64,000 bases of DNA. Source: Effusibacillus consociatus (lineage in GTDB: Bacteria > Bacillota > Bacilli > Tumebacillales > Effusibacillaceae). Within the stretch, counting starts at the first letter, position 1. Each line of letters begins with the position of its first letter. This document shows positions 25,401 through 32,973 of this stretch, piece by piece. The notes under the pieces were generated by a model that was not told where the DNA came from, did no database searches, and was given only the letters and a program-made list of their open reading frames with translations. A program made the translations under genes and the position numbers. The stretch spans positions 1 through 64,000 of the forward strand of contig NZ_JBHSHC010000132.1 of the NCBI RefSeq assembly GCF_042652925.1, read 5' to 3'.

Positions 25401-25452
25401 TTCCAAGAACGAGTGATGCCGCGATAGCGCCAGAGATTACTTTTTTCTTCAT
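22450..25452 (-). CDS. S-layer homology (SLH) domain surface protein
   Basis: A 1000-residue exported protein. A signal peptide (MKKKVISGAIAASLVLGTVV, ending near ASA) is followed by three SLH repeats at about residues 25-210 (FSDI..YAKQFILELADKGILNG, FSDV..WAVPYVEAVSKAGIMVG, FSDAAAISAWAKKEVATAV), which bind pyruvylated wall polymer. The remainder is a chain of Ig-like beta-sandwich modules rich in Thr, Val and Ala, with repeated VTFSEPV/ITYSEAI and DTTAPTV/DKTAPTV phrases as in SbsA/SbsC-like S-layer proteins. Size, composition and strong ribosome-binding site (GAGGAGGAG) fit a major S-layer protein. ATG 25452 is chosen over 25485 because the signal peptide begins there. Confidence 0.9.
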   Translation of the reverse strand: MKKKVISGAIAASLVLGTVVPSAFASTQFSDIEGSYAKQFILELADKGILNGVGNGKFDPQGSLTRAQFAVVISKALGLQATATTSSFSDVPSWAVPYVEAVSKAGIMVGVGGGKFGSDDILNREQAAATLVRALKSKVTVEETEALNFSDAAAISAWAKKEVATAVKYGIVAGMGDGTFAPQGKATREQAAVLGSKFLATVEAEIAKQAVLKVDSVSATNLKEIVVAFNKAVDKDTAETTANYTVKVGAVTKTATAKLNADGKAVTLTLAGGSELVNQDTFEVTVENVKDTKGAVISKTTKSAQVFDVTAPKALSVAVTGPSTLEVTFSEPVNVAGTYKINNGSYSVAPVAATGTNKVTLNISSLPEGTYTLNVADAVDFAGFKSGTQDLSFTFAKDTTAPTVSVDTVKQNEVKLVFSKAIVAGDQANVKVYHTYNGNSSYEATSYSWTDSKTLVATFNGNYIPVGSATVFVKAGDETNVRDAWGNALKNASLNVSVTADTQAPTVTGVKFVDSTHIDVTFSEAVTGADVAANYTLKDASNSAVAVSAAVKQGTTNTYRLTTAQLTGGSYNLSIAADVIADTSIAQNKLAAYSTTLSVSDKVAPIVGAAVTNKGDATATKIKLSFNEVMATSGSGSVLDLGNYQLAGAALPEGTTVATEDGGKAVLFTVPAQTLNGVTLTVGRVADVAGNFVSAFSTPVVIATDVIDDNDIKNAKTVNATTVTFEVLAPLSAIDYSKFTVGGKAAVSATYVNQSVDDGKVNGSLVTVRVADADKWAANATPAIATTAAGAFTTTFGTAAANGITVPAADKTAPTVSTTKVTGANQITITYSEAIKGTSVSLYTYTVANNTVSAVNVNTDTVTLTLGTNLTGTNATATVTQAVEIQDVAGNKLAPSAAVTATDGQGPTISSVSRTGNTITVNFSEALDAATVTTGAFTVATGATTDTPSVTGATLSADGKTVTVTVSGATFGTAPDTITVSNAVKDKAGNANTSVTAQNI

Positions 25453-26139
25453 CCTTTTGTTTCTCCTCCTCTTAAATAAAAACAAAGACTGTACTGATCA
25501 GGTAGTGCGTTGTACGAAAGTGAATGTTTTCTCTATATTATTGCCCCCACAAGAACCTTCACCCTGCACACCATGATACCGCGATGTCAGAGCCCTCGAC
25601 TTGCATCCCGTTCCCTCTGGGTTGACTATACCGGAAGATCACGGGTGCTTATTTGAGCGCCTGTTCCCGTAGGACAACATCACTCCCCTCAGTGTCAATT
25701 TCTCTACTAAAACGGCAATAGAATCGCCGTATCAATCTCACACTACTAGTAATACGACAAGAATCGAGGAATTCCTTTTTGCAATCCGCCTTATATGTAT
25801 TGGCAGTTTCTGTCTGGGATTGCCAAAACTATGTGTCGATTGGCAGAAAATAAAAAACTTACCATGCCATTATAAACTTTCCAACCCCATTCCGTAAATA
25901 GGCTTGGAGTCTTACCCACAAAATTGTTCTGTTTGTAAACCATCCCTGCCATCCATATGTATCACTATCAGATTTTATACCATTTTCCATTGCTTGGCAA
26001 TAGTTTCCCCTTAGAATAGTTGGAAAATAAAAAATAAAAAACATCCACACCCTCGCGGCAGTAAGCGTACCCCTGCCACTAGATATAGACGTTATTGGGT
26101 ATAAAAAGGTTACAAGGTTTGAATAAAAAATTTTTGATA
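25453..26139. other. Long leader of the S-layer gene and a gene-free stretch
   Basis: The 400 bases upstream of the S-layer gene contain no ORF I trust and several possible stems; long leaders are common for S-layer genes. A TTGACA at about 25700 (minus strand) lacks a good -10 partner. A 94-codon minus-strand frame at 25859-26143 starts at TTG without a ribosome-binding site and matches nothing I know. Confidence 0.4.
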
Positions 26140-27270
26140 TCAACTTTTTAATTTTTTGTAAACATTCGTAGTTTCCTGAACCAACCGCTCAAGAGAACCG
26201 TGTCGAAAAACTTTTTCCTGCCCGGCCAGCGCCATCTGCCGGGAGCGTTCGGGCATCGACAATGCCTCATCGATCGCTTGGGACAAAGCATCCGCATTTT
26301 GCGGAGGGACAAGCAGGCCGTCATGGCCATCGTCGACAACTTCCAACAACCCGCCCACCGCGCTGGCAATCACGGGCAGGCCGGCCAGTTGGGCTTCAAG
26401 GACCACCAAGCCAAACCCTTCATATATGGACGGGAGTACAAACAAGTCAAATTCAGGCAGCAGTTCCGAAACGTCCTGCCGGACACCCAGAAAGTGAATC
26501 CTCTCTTCAAGTCCGGCAGCCCGGACTTCTTCTTTCAACTGTTGATACATTTCACCGCCGCCAACCCAAACATAATGGAGGTTCGGGTACTTATCTTTCA
26601 GCCTTTGAGCCGCCTGAATCAAGTAGGTATGCCCTTTCACCTTGTGCAAGCGGGCAACAGTACCTACTAATTTTGTGTCCTGCGGCAGCCCCAATTCTTC
26701 CCGCAGCTTGGAATACTCTGTCCGAACCGACGGTTTTTCCGGAAGATCAATGGCATTATGAATCACCGAAGACCTTTTTTCGGGCAGACCCTCTTTGACC
26801 AGGCTGTCCCGCATGGTCCGGGATACAAGGATAAAATGATCCACATAGCGCCAGGTCCATTTTTCAAGAAATCCGAACAGCATCCTCTTCCATGCCACGG
26901 GGTAATCCAGTGTCAAGATGCTGTGTATGGTGGTAACCACTTTGGCCGGGCAGCCTTCCGCTTTATTTGCCAGGCGGCCGGAGAGGTTCGCCCTGACACC
27001 GTGGGTATGTATGATCGACGGTTTCAATTCACGAATCAGTTTGCGCACGGGAACAATCCCGATTAACCCGGACACGTTCGTTGGTGTGAGGACTGTAACA
27101 GGGATCTGCAACTGACGCAGCCGCTCCGCAAGTTCCCCTTGGTAGAATACAGCCACATGCGGAGCCCAATGATTGCGATCCAACGATTTTACAAGCCCGA
27201 GCAAATGCTGCTCAGCCCCTCCAAATTCTCCGCCTCCGATGATATAGAGAACTTTTGTCGGTTCCCCCAT
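26140..27270 (-). CDS. Family 4 glycosyltransferase
   Basis: A 376-residue GT-B glycosyltransferase, cytoplasmic and probably membrane-associated. The N-terminal domain has GGGEFGGAEQHLLGLV; the C-terminal domain has VGTVARLHKVKGH (about 205-217) and the donor-binding E-x7-E motif in PSIYEGFGLVVLEAQLAG. It transfers a sugar from a nucleotide donor to a surface glycan or glycolipid. It stands alone between the S-layer gene and decayed toxin-antitoxin genes; substrate cannot be told. A promoter is visible at 27324-27352. Confidence 0.88.
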   Translation of the reverse strand: MGEPTKVLYIIGGGEFGGAEQHLLGLVKSLDRNHWAPHVAVFYQGELAERLRQLQIPVTVLTPTNVSGLIGIVPVRKLIRELKPSIIHTHGVRANLSGRLANKAEGCPAKVVTTIHSILTLDYPVAWKRMLFGFLEKWTWRYVDHFILVSRTMRDSLVKEGLPEKRSSVIHNAIDLPEKPSVRTEYSKLREELGLPQDTKLVGTVARLHKVKGHTYLIQAAQRLKDKYPNLHYVWVGGGEMYQQLKEEVRAAGLEERIHFLGVRQDVSELLPEFDLFVLPSIYEGFGLVVLEAQLAGLPVIASAVGGLLEVVDDGHDGLLVPPQNADALSQAIDEALSMPERSRQMALAGQEKVFRHGSLERLVQETTNVYKKLKS

Positions 27271-27323
27271 TGCCCCTGTTCACCACGCCTTCATCCCACA
27301 GATAGTGAATTCCATATGTAAAA

Positions 27324-27352
27324 ATAATATTAAGATGATCATAGCAGATCAA
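27324..27352 (-). promoter_or_regulatory. SigA-type promoter of the glycosyltransferase gene
   Basis: TTGATC, 17 bases, TATTAT on the minus strand, about 55 bases before the start codon. Confidence 0.6.
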
Positions 27353-27382
27353 TAGGCTGGTAGCTAGTACTCGCGGGTGCAA

Positions 27383-27570
27383 TTACTGCCATTGCAGGAG
27401 AAATTCAGATGGAGTATAGATGGCAAAATATTCTAGGAACGTCCACAATTCCTCTCGCACCTTTTCCAATTCCTTCAACAGTTCCTCTTCTGTAATTCCT
27501 TTTTCTTTTGATTCCTTGCTCGTAGCATCCAAAAATTCACGCAAGGCAACTATACCCGATTTGGTCCGAA
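27383..27570 (-). pseudogene. C-terminal fragment of an antitoxin-like protein
   Basis: An open stretch encodes VALREFLDATSKESKEKGI then EEELLKELEKVREELW, resembling the C-terminal tail of AbrB/MazE-type antitoxins. No start codon. A related sequence (STVDLREF) lies at about 28045-28075, so two remnants are present. Confidence 0.4.
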
Positions 27571-27589
27571 ACGTTAACGATCGGGCCGG

Positions 27590-27795
27590 TTAAAATTTCC
27601 TGAGTATGTCACGATGTCCACTCGCATGAAGAACCAATGTGTCTCCATTGTTTTCAAAGATCAGTCGGATATCCATAGTAACGTACGCTTCCCAAAAAGC
27701 AGTACCTCGAACCTTATGGATCTGTAAAGATGGGTACCTTGGATCCTCGGCCAACAGCCTTAATGCTTTACGAGCTTGTTTTTGTTCAATCCCGG
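27590..27795 (-). pseudogene. RelE/ParE-type toxin, broken
   Basis: The frame QARKALRLLAEDPRYPSLQ, HKVRGTAFWEAYVTMDIRLI and LHASGHRDILRKF is a clear RelE/YafQ-like toxin C-terminus. Upstream in frame comes TGA (FDK-stop-TGIEQ), and no start codon is available, so the first 15-20 residues are cut off. It follows the AbrB-type gene as a toxin normally follows its antitoxin. Confidence 0.65.
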
Positions 27796-27803
27796 TTCAT
27801 TTA

Positions 27804-27947
27804 TCAAAGTCGTGTCGGTCTAATAAAGATTCCGCCGTCTCGTTCTTCAATCAATACATGGTCGCCTTCCTGCAAGTTTAAATCTTTCGCAACTTGAGCT
27901 AGACTGATAAGCATACGTTTTTGAACCTGCTGTATGATTCCGCTCAT
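27804..27947 (-). CDS. AbrB/SpoVT-type antitoxin
   Basis: A 47-residue swapped-hairpin DNA-binding protein (KRMLISLAQVAKDLNLQEGD, then VLIEERDGGIFIRP). Such short proteins are antitoxins that bind their own promoter and neutralise a RelE/ParE-type toxin. Here the downstream toxin is broken, so the antitoxin is an orphan. ATG 27947 has AAAGGTGG upstream. Confidence 0.7.
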   Translation of the reverse strand: MSGIIQQVQKRMLISLAQVAKDLNLQEGDHVLIEERDGGIFIRPTRL

Positions 27948-28101
27948 CTTGAAATCCACCTTTTCAGTTGATCTGTAATTACAGTATACCTGTCCATTTT
28001 TTACAAACAACCTTTCGGAATCAACAAACACACGAAAAATACCACAAACTCACGCAAGTCAACTGTACTCGATTTGTTGATTGCCCCTGATAGCAATATA
28101 G

Positions 28102-28129
28102 AAAGAGGTGCCCCGAAAGGCACCTCTTT
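28102..28129. terminator. Terminator after the O-acyltransferase operon
   Basis: AAAGAGGTGCC-CCGAAA-GGCACCTCTTT, a perfect 11-bp stem that could work in both directions. Confidence 0.85.
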
Positions 28130-28197
28130 AAAAGGGGAAAAAGCTCGGGTCTTGCATATCTATAGACGTCATGAGCGAGAAAAAGTTTCAGACCCGT

Positions 28198-28317
28198 TTA
28201 AAAATCGGTGTAGATAAATTTGGATTCGACTCCCGTGCTGAAGAGCAGGATCAGAATGATTAAAACAAAACAGAGAAACGCCTGAAACAAACTGAGAAAC
28301 AATGTTTTGATCGTCAT
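28198..28317 (-). CDS. 39-residue DltX-like membrane peptide
   Basis: A small ORF with one membrane helix (about residues 5-27) and the C-terminus ESKFIYTDF. This matches the DltX pattern: a short single-pass peptide ending in F-x-Y-x-x-F, whose tyrosine is proposed to carry the acyl group in teichoic-acid D-alanylation. It begins 10 bases after the MBOAT gene stop with GTGAGGG as ribosome-binding site and is followed by the operon terminator, so it is very probably translated. No dltA or dltC is nearby, so the acyl group may be acetyl rather than D-alanyl. Confidence 0.78.
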   Translation of the reverse strand: MTIKTLFLSLFQAFLCFVLIILILLFSTGVESKFIYTDF

Positions 28318-28327
28318 ATTGTATCCC

Positions 28328-29518
28328 TCACTTCATCTGCAGGATTCGCATTACGATGTAAAATGCATCCGAAAGATTCGTTACCACAAAGAATACCCAT
28401 CCGACGCAAACGAAACTGAATGTCAGCAGAACCGAAAAAGGGGTCAAAAAGGAAAGTTTCTCTTTCGGAATTCCGGCCTGTTTCAATCCATAGTTCCAGA
28501 TGCGCAAACCGGCAAGCCCCATTCCATGCCACAGCCCCCATACCACAAAATTCCACGAGGCTCCATGCCAGAGACCACTTAATGCCATGGCAATCAATGA
28601 ATTCCGAATTGCAAAAGCCAATGTCCCCCGGCTCCCGCCAAGCGGAATGTAAATATAATCCCGGATCCAGCTGGACAACGAAATATGCCAGTGGTTCCAG
28701 AACTCCGCGATATTACGGCGGAAGTAGGGGTAGAGAAAGTTTTCCGGAATTTGATACCCGAACAACCTGGCTGCCCCGATCGCGATATCGCTGTACCCGG
28801 AAAAATCCGCATAAATCTTGATCGCATAGGCCAAAACCGCTGCATACAGTTCCGCATCTGTTGCAGAATGCGGTTTAAACAGCGGGTGCAGGAAGTGGTC
28901 CATCGGATCGGCAATCATCACTTTTTTGGCGATACCAATGACGATTCTTTGCAACCCAACCGTGAAATGATCCCAGCTGAACCGAATGCGGCGCAATTGA
29001 TCGATAAAAGGCTGGAACCGTTTGATGGGGCCTGCGACCAAAGTCGGAAAGAACATCGCAAACAAACCGAATTCGGTGATCGAGACTTTTTCCGCTTTTC
29101 CTTTGTAAGAATCCGCCAGATAATGAACAAACTCGAAAACGAAAAAAGACAGCCCCAAAGGAACAAGCAGGTCAGGTATGGAAAGAATCGGCCCTTGGAA
29201 GACGGCAGCCAGTTCGTTCCACGTTCTCAGAATCATTTTTGTGTATTTGTAATAGACCAGAAAACTCAGACAGAACACGATCCCCAAGATAAAAACAGTC
29301 TTCCGCCATCTTCCCATCCGGCTTGTCATGATCAGTGACAAACCGTATACCACCAAAGCCATAAATAAAATCAGGAATGTGTAAGGCGGAAAATAGTACG
29401 CATAAAACAGGAAAGAAGCGATCAGCAGAAAGACATGTCTCCACTTGCCAGGCAAACACCAATAGACAACAACCGTCAGAAGCAGAAAAAGCCCGAATGC
29501 CCACGTATTAAAGATCAA
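28328..29518 (-). CDS. MBOAT-family O-acyltransferase (AlgI/DltB-like)
   Basis: A 396-residue polytopic membrane protein with about ten helices and MBOAT signatures: IKIYADFSGYSDIAIGAARL, AEFWNHWHISLSSWIRDYIY and the catalytic-His region ALSGLWHGASWNFVVWG. It should pass an acyl group across the membrane to an extracellular acceptor through the adjacent SGNH protein, modifying a wall polymer, exopolysaccharide or S-layer glycan. The TTG start overlaps the SGNH gene stop (TTGA) with AGAGGTGG upstream. Confidence 0.9.
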   Translation of the reverse strand: MIFNTWAFGLFLLLTVVVYWCLPGKWRHVFLLIASFLFYAYYFPPYTFLILFMALVVYGLSLIMTSRMGRWRKTVFILGIVFCLSFLVYYKYTKMILRTWNELAAVFQGPILSIPDLLVPLGLSFFVFEFVHYLADSYKGKAEKVSITEFGLFAMFFPTLVAGPIKRFQPFIDQLRRIRFSWDHFTVGLQRIVIGIAKKVMIADPMDHFLHPLFKPHSATDAELYAAVLAYAIKIYADFSGYSDIAIGAARLFGYQIPENFLYPYFRRNIAEFWNHWHISLSSWIRDYIYIPLGGSRGTLAFAIRNSLIAMALSGLWHGASWNFVVWGLWHGMGLAGLRIWNYGLKQAGIPKEKLSFLTPFSVLLTFSFVCVGWVFFVVTNLSDAFYIVMRILQMK

Positions 29519-30663
29519 AGCTTACCACCTCTTTGCCGGACCATCTCGTTTGCGATCTTTTCGGCAAACAATTGGTTCCCGGGGCCGAGCAGGTGCAACG
29601 AATCATGGAAATATTCATTCGGAATTTGTCCTTGAAAATCAAGAGTGGTGAATCCGTATCGGGCAATTTGCTCCTTCAGATATTGCATATTTTGATGGTA
29701 GCGGTTCTCATCGAAAATCTTGTATTTGTGGAGCAGCGTAAAGTTGATCGGCGTTACCACCACCGTTAACCGAATGTTGTTCTGTTTTGCATACTCCAGC
29801 AATTCAAAAAAGGGTTTTGCGTTGGTTGGATCCTTGCGCAAATCCGCCACCGAATACACGTTAGCCAAATGGGTAATGTCTTTTTCGGACCAACCGAACT
29901 CCGTCCACGATTTGTATTTGTTTACTTCCAAATCCTTTTCAGATGGAGGTTCCGTTGGATTCTCCGGCTGGATCGCCGGTTTCTTCAAAACTTTTTGATC
30001 GATCCATTCTTTGGACTTGCTTACCGGATGTCCATCGAACAGAATATGATTCAGATCATCCCGATACCTGTACGGATTGTACTTGCTAATCAAGTGGTCG
30101 ACGACCCAGCTTTCGAGTTTGGTGTTGCCGACTTCCACTTTCTCTTCTTGCTTGGGTTTGTAGTCGATCCCAATGCGCTCCAATTCTCCGGGACGGATCA
30201 CAGGATACAGCATGCGGTAATAAAGGGAACGGCCCGAGGCCAGTTTGTTCGAGAAGAAGGGGTACGACAGATTGATCACAAATTCATCGACCGCTTGTTG
30301 TTCGTGCAGATACCGAATCATTTGGAAGTAGTCAAAATGCAAGGCCCCCTGCATCCCGAAGTTATACACCTCTACCCGCGGCTGATTGGCAGACAAGCTT
30401 TGTTCCAAATAAACGGGGAGAGTTTCACCAGGCTTCGCAAACACACTATTCACAACGGAATCGCCGACAAAAGCAATTTTGTGGGCTTCTGTCCGTTTCG
30501 CCGCATCGACAAATAACTCCACTTCATGAAAGGTGGTGTTTGGGCCCTGGGTAAAGCGATAGTTCTCGCCAAATCCGTATCCTTTTGCAATCGCCCAGGG
30601 GGTCATTACATGCCCAAGAACAAGAAAAAAGGCCAGAAAAACAAAAAACAAGATATGTCTCAT
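29515..30663 (-). CDS. Membrane-anchored SGNH acyltransferase partner (DltD/AlgJ-like)
   Basis: A 382-residue protein with an N-terminal membrane anchor (residues 3-28) and an extracytoplasmic SGNH fold: the GDS motif in FVGDSVVNSV, an NFGMQGA block, TPINF and the C-terminal DSLHLLGPGN supplying the Asp-His pair. It probably takes the acyl group from the MBOAT protein and puts it on the glycan. First gene of the three-gene operon; GTGGAGG stands seven bases from ATG 30663. Confidence 0.82.
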   Translation of the reverse strand: MRHILFFVFLAFFLVLGHVMTPWAIAKGYGFGENYRFTQGPNTTFHEVELFVDAAKRTEAHKIAFVGDSVVNSVFAKPGETLPVYLEQSLSANQPRVEVYNFGMQGALHFDYFQMIRYLHEQQAVDEFVINLSYPFFSNKLASGRSLYYRMLYPVIRPGELERIGIDYKPKQEEKVEVGNTKLESWVVDHLISKYNPYRYRDDLNHILFDGHPVSKSKEWIDQKVLKKPAIQPENPTEPPSEKDLEVNKYKSWTEFGWSEKDITHLANVYSVADLRKDPTNAKPFFELLEYAKQNNIRLTVVVTPINFTLLHKYKIFDENRYHQNMQYLKEQIARYGFTTLDFQGQIPNEYFHDSLHLLGPGNQLFAEKIANEMVRQRGGKL

Positions 30664-30813
30664 CAACGTTCCTCCACGTGTTGCTTGTCCAATAAATAGG
30701 AAATGGGGAAACCCCGACGTCCGGTGCCCCCAGATGAATTCAATAATAAGAGTATGGGTTAATTGTAAAGGGAGTTGTGGAAGAACGTCAAATTATCATC
30801 GAATCCGACAAAA

Positions 30814-30840
30814 ACTCCCACTTGACTGGCAAGTGGGAGT
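30814..30840 (-). terminator. Terminator after the 98-residue coiled-coil gene
   Basis: ACTCCCACTTG-CCAGT-CAAGTGGGAGT followed by TTTTGTC on the minus strand; perfect 11-bp stem. Confidence 0.88.
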
Positions 30841-30859
30841 GCTTATGTAGTATATGGTA

Positions 30860-31156
30860 TTATTCCGTGATGGCTTTTCGAATTCGTCCGATCAGATCGA
30901 GATCTTGTTGATGTTCCTTTAAGGATTCCACTTCACCCTGAAGATTACGAACATCCATAATTAAGGCTTCCAGTTTAGCGTGTGTGTACTCATTGGCTTC
31001 CTTCAACGCACTAAACATTGGCTTCGATTCTTCCCGCATCATTTTCATGTCTTGGCGGAGCTCTCCACGCGTCAACTTCATCTCTTGGCGAAGCTCTTCA
31101 TGGGTCAGTTTCATCTCTTGATCCATTTGAGTGAGTAAAGCTTTAATCTCCTCCAT
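30860..31156 (-). CDS. Coiled-coil protein of unknown function (98 residues)
   Basis: Nearly all helical and charged, with an 11-residue repeat near the start (EMKLTHEELRQ, EMKLTRGELRQ, DMKMMREESKP). No signal peptide, membrane helix or known domain. The translation start (AGGAGAGGATTCGA-ATG-GAGGAG) closely resembles that of the next upstream gene, so the two are probably paralogues. Followed by a strong terminator. Confidence 0.7.
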   Translation of the reverse strand: MEEIKALLTQMDQEMKLTHEELRQEMKLTRGELRQDMKMMREESKPMFSALKEANEYTHAKLEALIMDVRNLQGEVESLKEHQQDLDLIGRIRKAITE

Positions 31157-31212
31157 TCGAATCCTCTCCTACTTGAATGGTCCCACGTTCGCAATCACTA
31201 AGGAGTGTTGTG

Positions 31213-31605
31213 TTATTCTGCTTGTTTTTGTTGATTTTGCTCGGTAACGATAGCAAGTGCTGTTGCACTGTTGTTAAGAGCAGTAAAAACCCGCCTCCTT
31301 AAACCAACCATATCCTCTTGGATTTTTGCGGTATTCGCCAGTGCGTGATCGAGCTTCTTTTCAAAGTTATGATGTCTTTTCTCAAGCTCACGCTGGGATT
31401 GGATTATTACACGTTGTGATTCTTCAAGAGCACCTAAGCGCTCTTCAATTTTCTCCAACCGTCCGTCTATTCCGTTAAACCGATTATTCATTCCATCAAA
31501 CCGTTTGTCGATTGCATCAAATTTTTGATCAATTGCATCGAACCGTTTGTTCATTCCGTCAAACTGTTCCATTACTTGAATCATGAAAAACTTCAACTCA
31601 TCCAT
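31213..31605 (-). CDS. Coiled-coil protein of unknown function (130 residues)
   Basis: A helical protein with heptad-like repeats built on RFDGMNNRFNGID and KFDAIDKRFDG, then a basic segment and a short hydrophobic end (LNNSATALAIV). ATG 31605 is preferred because AGGAGATGATTCAA precedes it, as in the 98-residue neighbour. Similar small proteins with FDAIDxRFD repeats are common in Bacillales and lack a known role. Confidence 0.68.
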   Translation of the reverse strand: MDELKFFMIQVMEQFDGMNKRFDAIDQKFDAIDKRFDGMNNRFNGIDGRLEKIEERLGALEESQRVIIQSQRELEKRHHNFEKKLDHALANTAKIQEDMVGLRRRVFTALNNSATALAIVTEQNQQKQAE

Positions 31606-31708
31606 TTGAATCATCTCCTGATTGTATTTTCTCACCTGTGATTACTTAGCGCAAGAGATACAAAATGTATCAGAGTACATATATGGGCTCGAGAGGCGTA
31701 TTAATGAT

Positions 31709-32018
31709 TCATCGTTTATACAATTTTATTCCAACTCTATCAATATGTTCTTTTAATTCCGTATGATCCAAAGAATTATAGTCAATTACATCCACGGTAT
31801 AAGGGCTAGGTAATTCCTCATTAGGATTGTAGTGTCAGAGCCAGACTCGCTGAACATTCTTCTCCCTTGATTTTGATTGCTAAATCAATGTCGCTTCCTT
31901 TTTTACAATTGCCTTTTGCTCTGCTGCCGAAAAGAATCACTTCTTCCACTTGAGTATATTGCATAAAGGTATCCAACAATAACTGAAACGATTTCTCTGA
32001 TATACCAAATTGATTCAT
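31709..32018 (-). pseudogene. MntA-type nucleotidyltransferase antitoxin, frameshifted
   Basis: The first 65 codons encode a minimal nucleotidyltransferase with GSx10DxD (Gly31-Ser32 and Asp43, Asp45) and end early in LTLQS-stop. The other frame continues without gap as NPNEELPSPYTVDVIDYNSL then KEHIDRVGIKLYKR, restoring the expected third Asp region and C-terminus. A frameshift at about 31825 is therefore likely; sequencing error cannot be excluded. In MntA-HepT modules this enzyme AMPylates and silences HepT. Starts with an ATGA overlap on the hepT stop. Confidence 0.75.
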
Positions 32019-32413
32019 TTTTCCGCTCCCAGCTTCAACAAGACTTGTCTCAAAGCGGCATAGTAATGATCAGCAATCAGGCTATAAGCGAGTTCTGCCA
32101 AGGCTTCATCGTAAGTATGTTCCATGAGATTTCTCTTTTGCAGCATATCCAGCCATAATTCACCATCTTCTATTATTTCGTATTTGAATGCTTCCTTGAT
32201 GGTGTCTCTAGGGAATTTTACTGAAACTCCTTTTTCCTCCAAATAATCTTTGGTCGTCTTCCATGCCAACTCGAAGGTAAACCGGTAAATCTGAATGACT
32301 CCGGCTTTTTCTAACTTGGAAAGTTCCGTTTTAGCCAGAGCCTCTTCTAGATTTTTGAACGCTTTTTGAAAGTTATGAAAGCGTTGTTTCCATCTTATCT
32401 CGGCGCTCATCAT
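32015..32413 (-). CDS. HepT-like HEPN toxin (HI0074 family)
   Basis: A 132-residue all-helical HEPN protein with the RNase motif R94-x4-H99 followed by Thr-Tyr (RNLMEHTY), which is also the target site of AMPylation by MntA. Upstream helices (RFTFELAWKTTKDYLEEKG) match the HI0074 family. The toxin is intact while its antitoxin gene is frameshifted. GTGAGGT precedes the ATG. Confidence 0.85.
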   Translation of the reverse strand: MMSAEIRWKQRFHNFQKAFKNLEEALAKTELSKLEKAGVIQIYRFTFELAWKTTKDYLEEKGVSVKFPRDTIKEAFKYEIIEDGELWLDMLQKRNLMEHTYDEALAELAYSLIADHYYAALRQVLLKLGAEK

Positions 32414-32545
32414 TCATACCTCACTTTTTTCCGTATGTTTTTGAAAATTATACCACAAAACCAATACTGACTAACCGGGTTGGCCCCCTTGAGCTATAAT
32501 ATAGTTGTGTTTCACAAGATCTTGTTGCAACTGGAGGGAATTATT

Positions 32546-32836
32546 ATGAAGGACGAAGATGTGGATCTCAAGGAACACATAAAAGAATTGACGCTCCTGC
32601 TTCTTTATCTTAATTCATGGATTGAAAAGGAATGGGGCTTCGAATATCGACGCAGTTGGAAAGGATATGATTTCGACGCGCTGAACGAATTAGCTGAAGA
32701 AGGAGTGATCACGGACACGAAAACCGCTGGTTTATTGAGGGAATGGGAAGAATACGTTTCCCGAATGATTTCCAAACAAGAAGAAGGGACATGGAGCCCT
32801 CTTTTCGTTTTTAAACTCATCATTAAACGACTTTGA
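32546..32836 (+). CDS. DUF6429-like small protein, C-terminus atypical
   Basis: A 96-residue protein with the DUF6429 core: ELTLLLLYLNSW and RRSWKGYDFDALNELAEEG. The function of the family is unknown. GGAGGG precedes the ATG. The last 20 residues (WSPLFVFKLIIKRL) do not look like the family and overlap a small gene start on the other strand, so the 3' end may be a recombination joint. Confidence 0.6.
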   Translation: MKDEDVDLKEHIKELTLLLLYLNSWIEKEWGFEYRRSWKGYDFDALNELAEEGVITDTKTAGLLREWEEYVSRMISKQEEGTWSPLFVFKLIIKRL

Positions 32837-32920
32837 TAGATCTCCATTCTCTCTAAGTCGATCGGAAACCTCCCACTCAAGAGGATATCTAATCCGATCA
32901 TCAATGAACTCAATTTTCAT
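32732..32920 (-). CDS. Possible small gene, truncated at its 3' end
   Basis: A 62-codon frame with a good ribosome-binding site (CAGGAGA) begins KIEFIDDRIRYPLEWEVSD, which looks like real protein, but after about residue 40 it runs antisense to the DUF6429-like gene. I do not recognise it; probably the 5' part of a broken gene. Confidence 0.35.
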   Translation of the reverse strand: MKIEFIDDRIRYPLEWEVSDRLRENGDLSKSFNDEFKNEKRAPCPFFLFGNHSGNVFFPFPQ

Positions 32921-32973
32921 TGACGTGTCTCCTGATGGAAGGCTTCATCCTAACTTCCATTACGATCCGTTCA

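Noticed and set aside
24151..25416. 421-codon plus-strand frame antisense to the SLH gene
   Set aside because: It is Ser/Cys/Asn-rich with no domain and mirrors the codon bias of the S-layer gene; the minus-strand gene is certain.
25859..26143. 94-codon minus-strand frame after the glycosyltransferase gene
   Set aside because: TTG start without ribosome-binding site, no similarity I recognise, unusual composition.
28685..30516. Long plus-strand frames (28685-29338, 29869-30516)
   Set aside because: Antisense to the MBOAT and SGNH genes, which have clear family motifs and operon structure.
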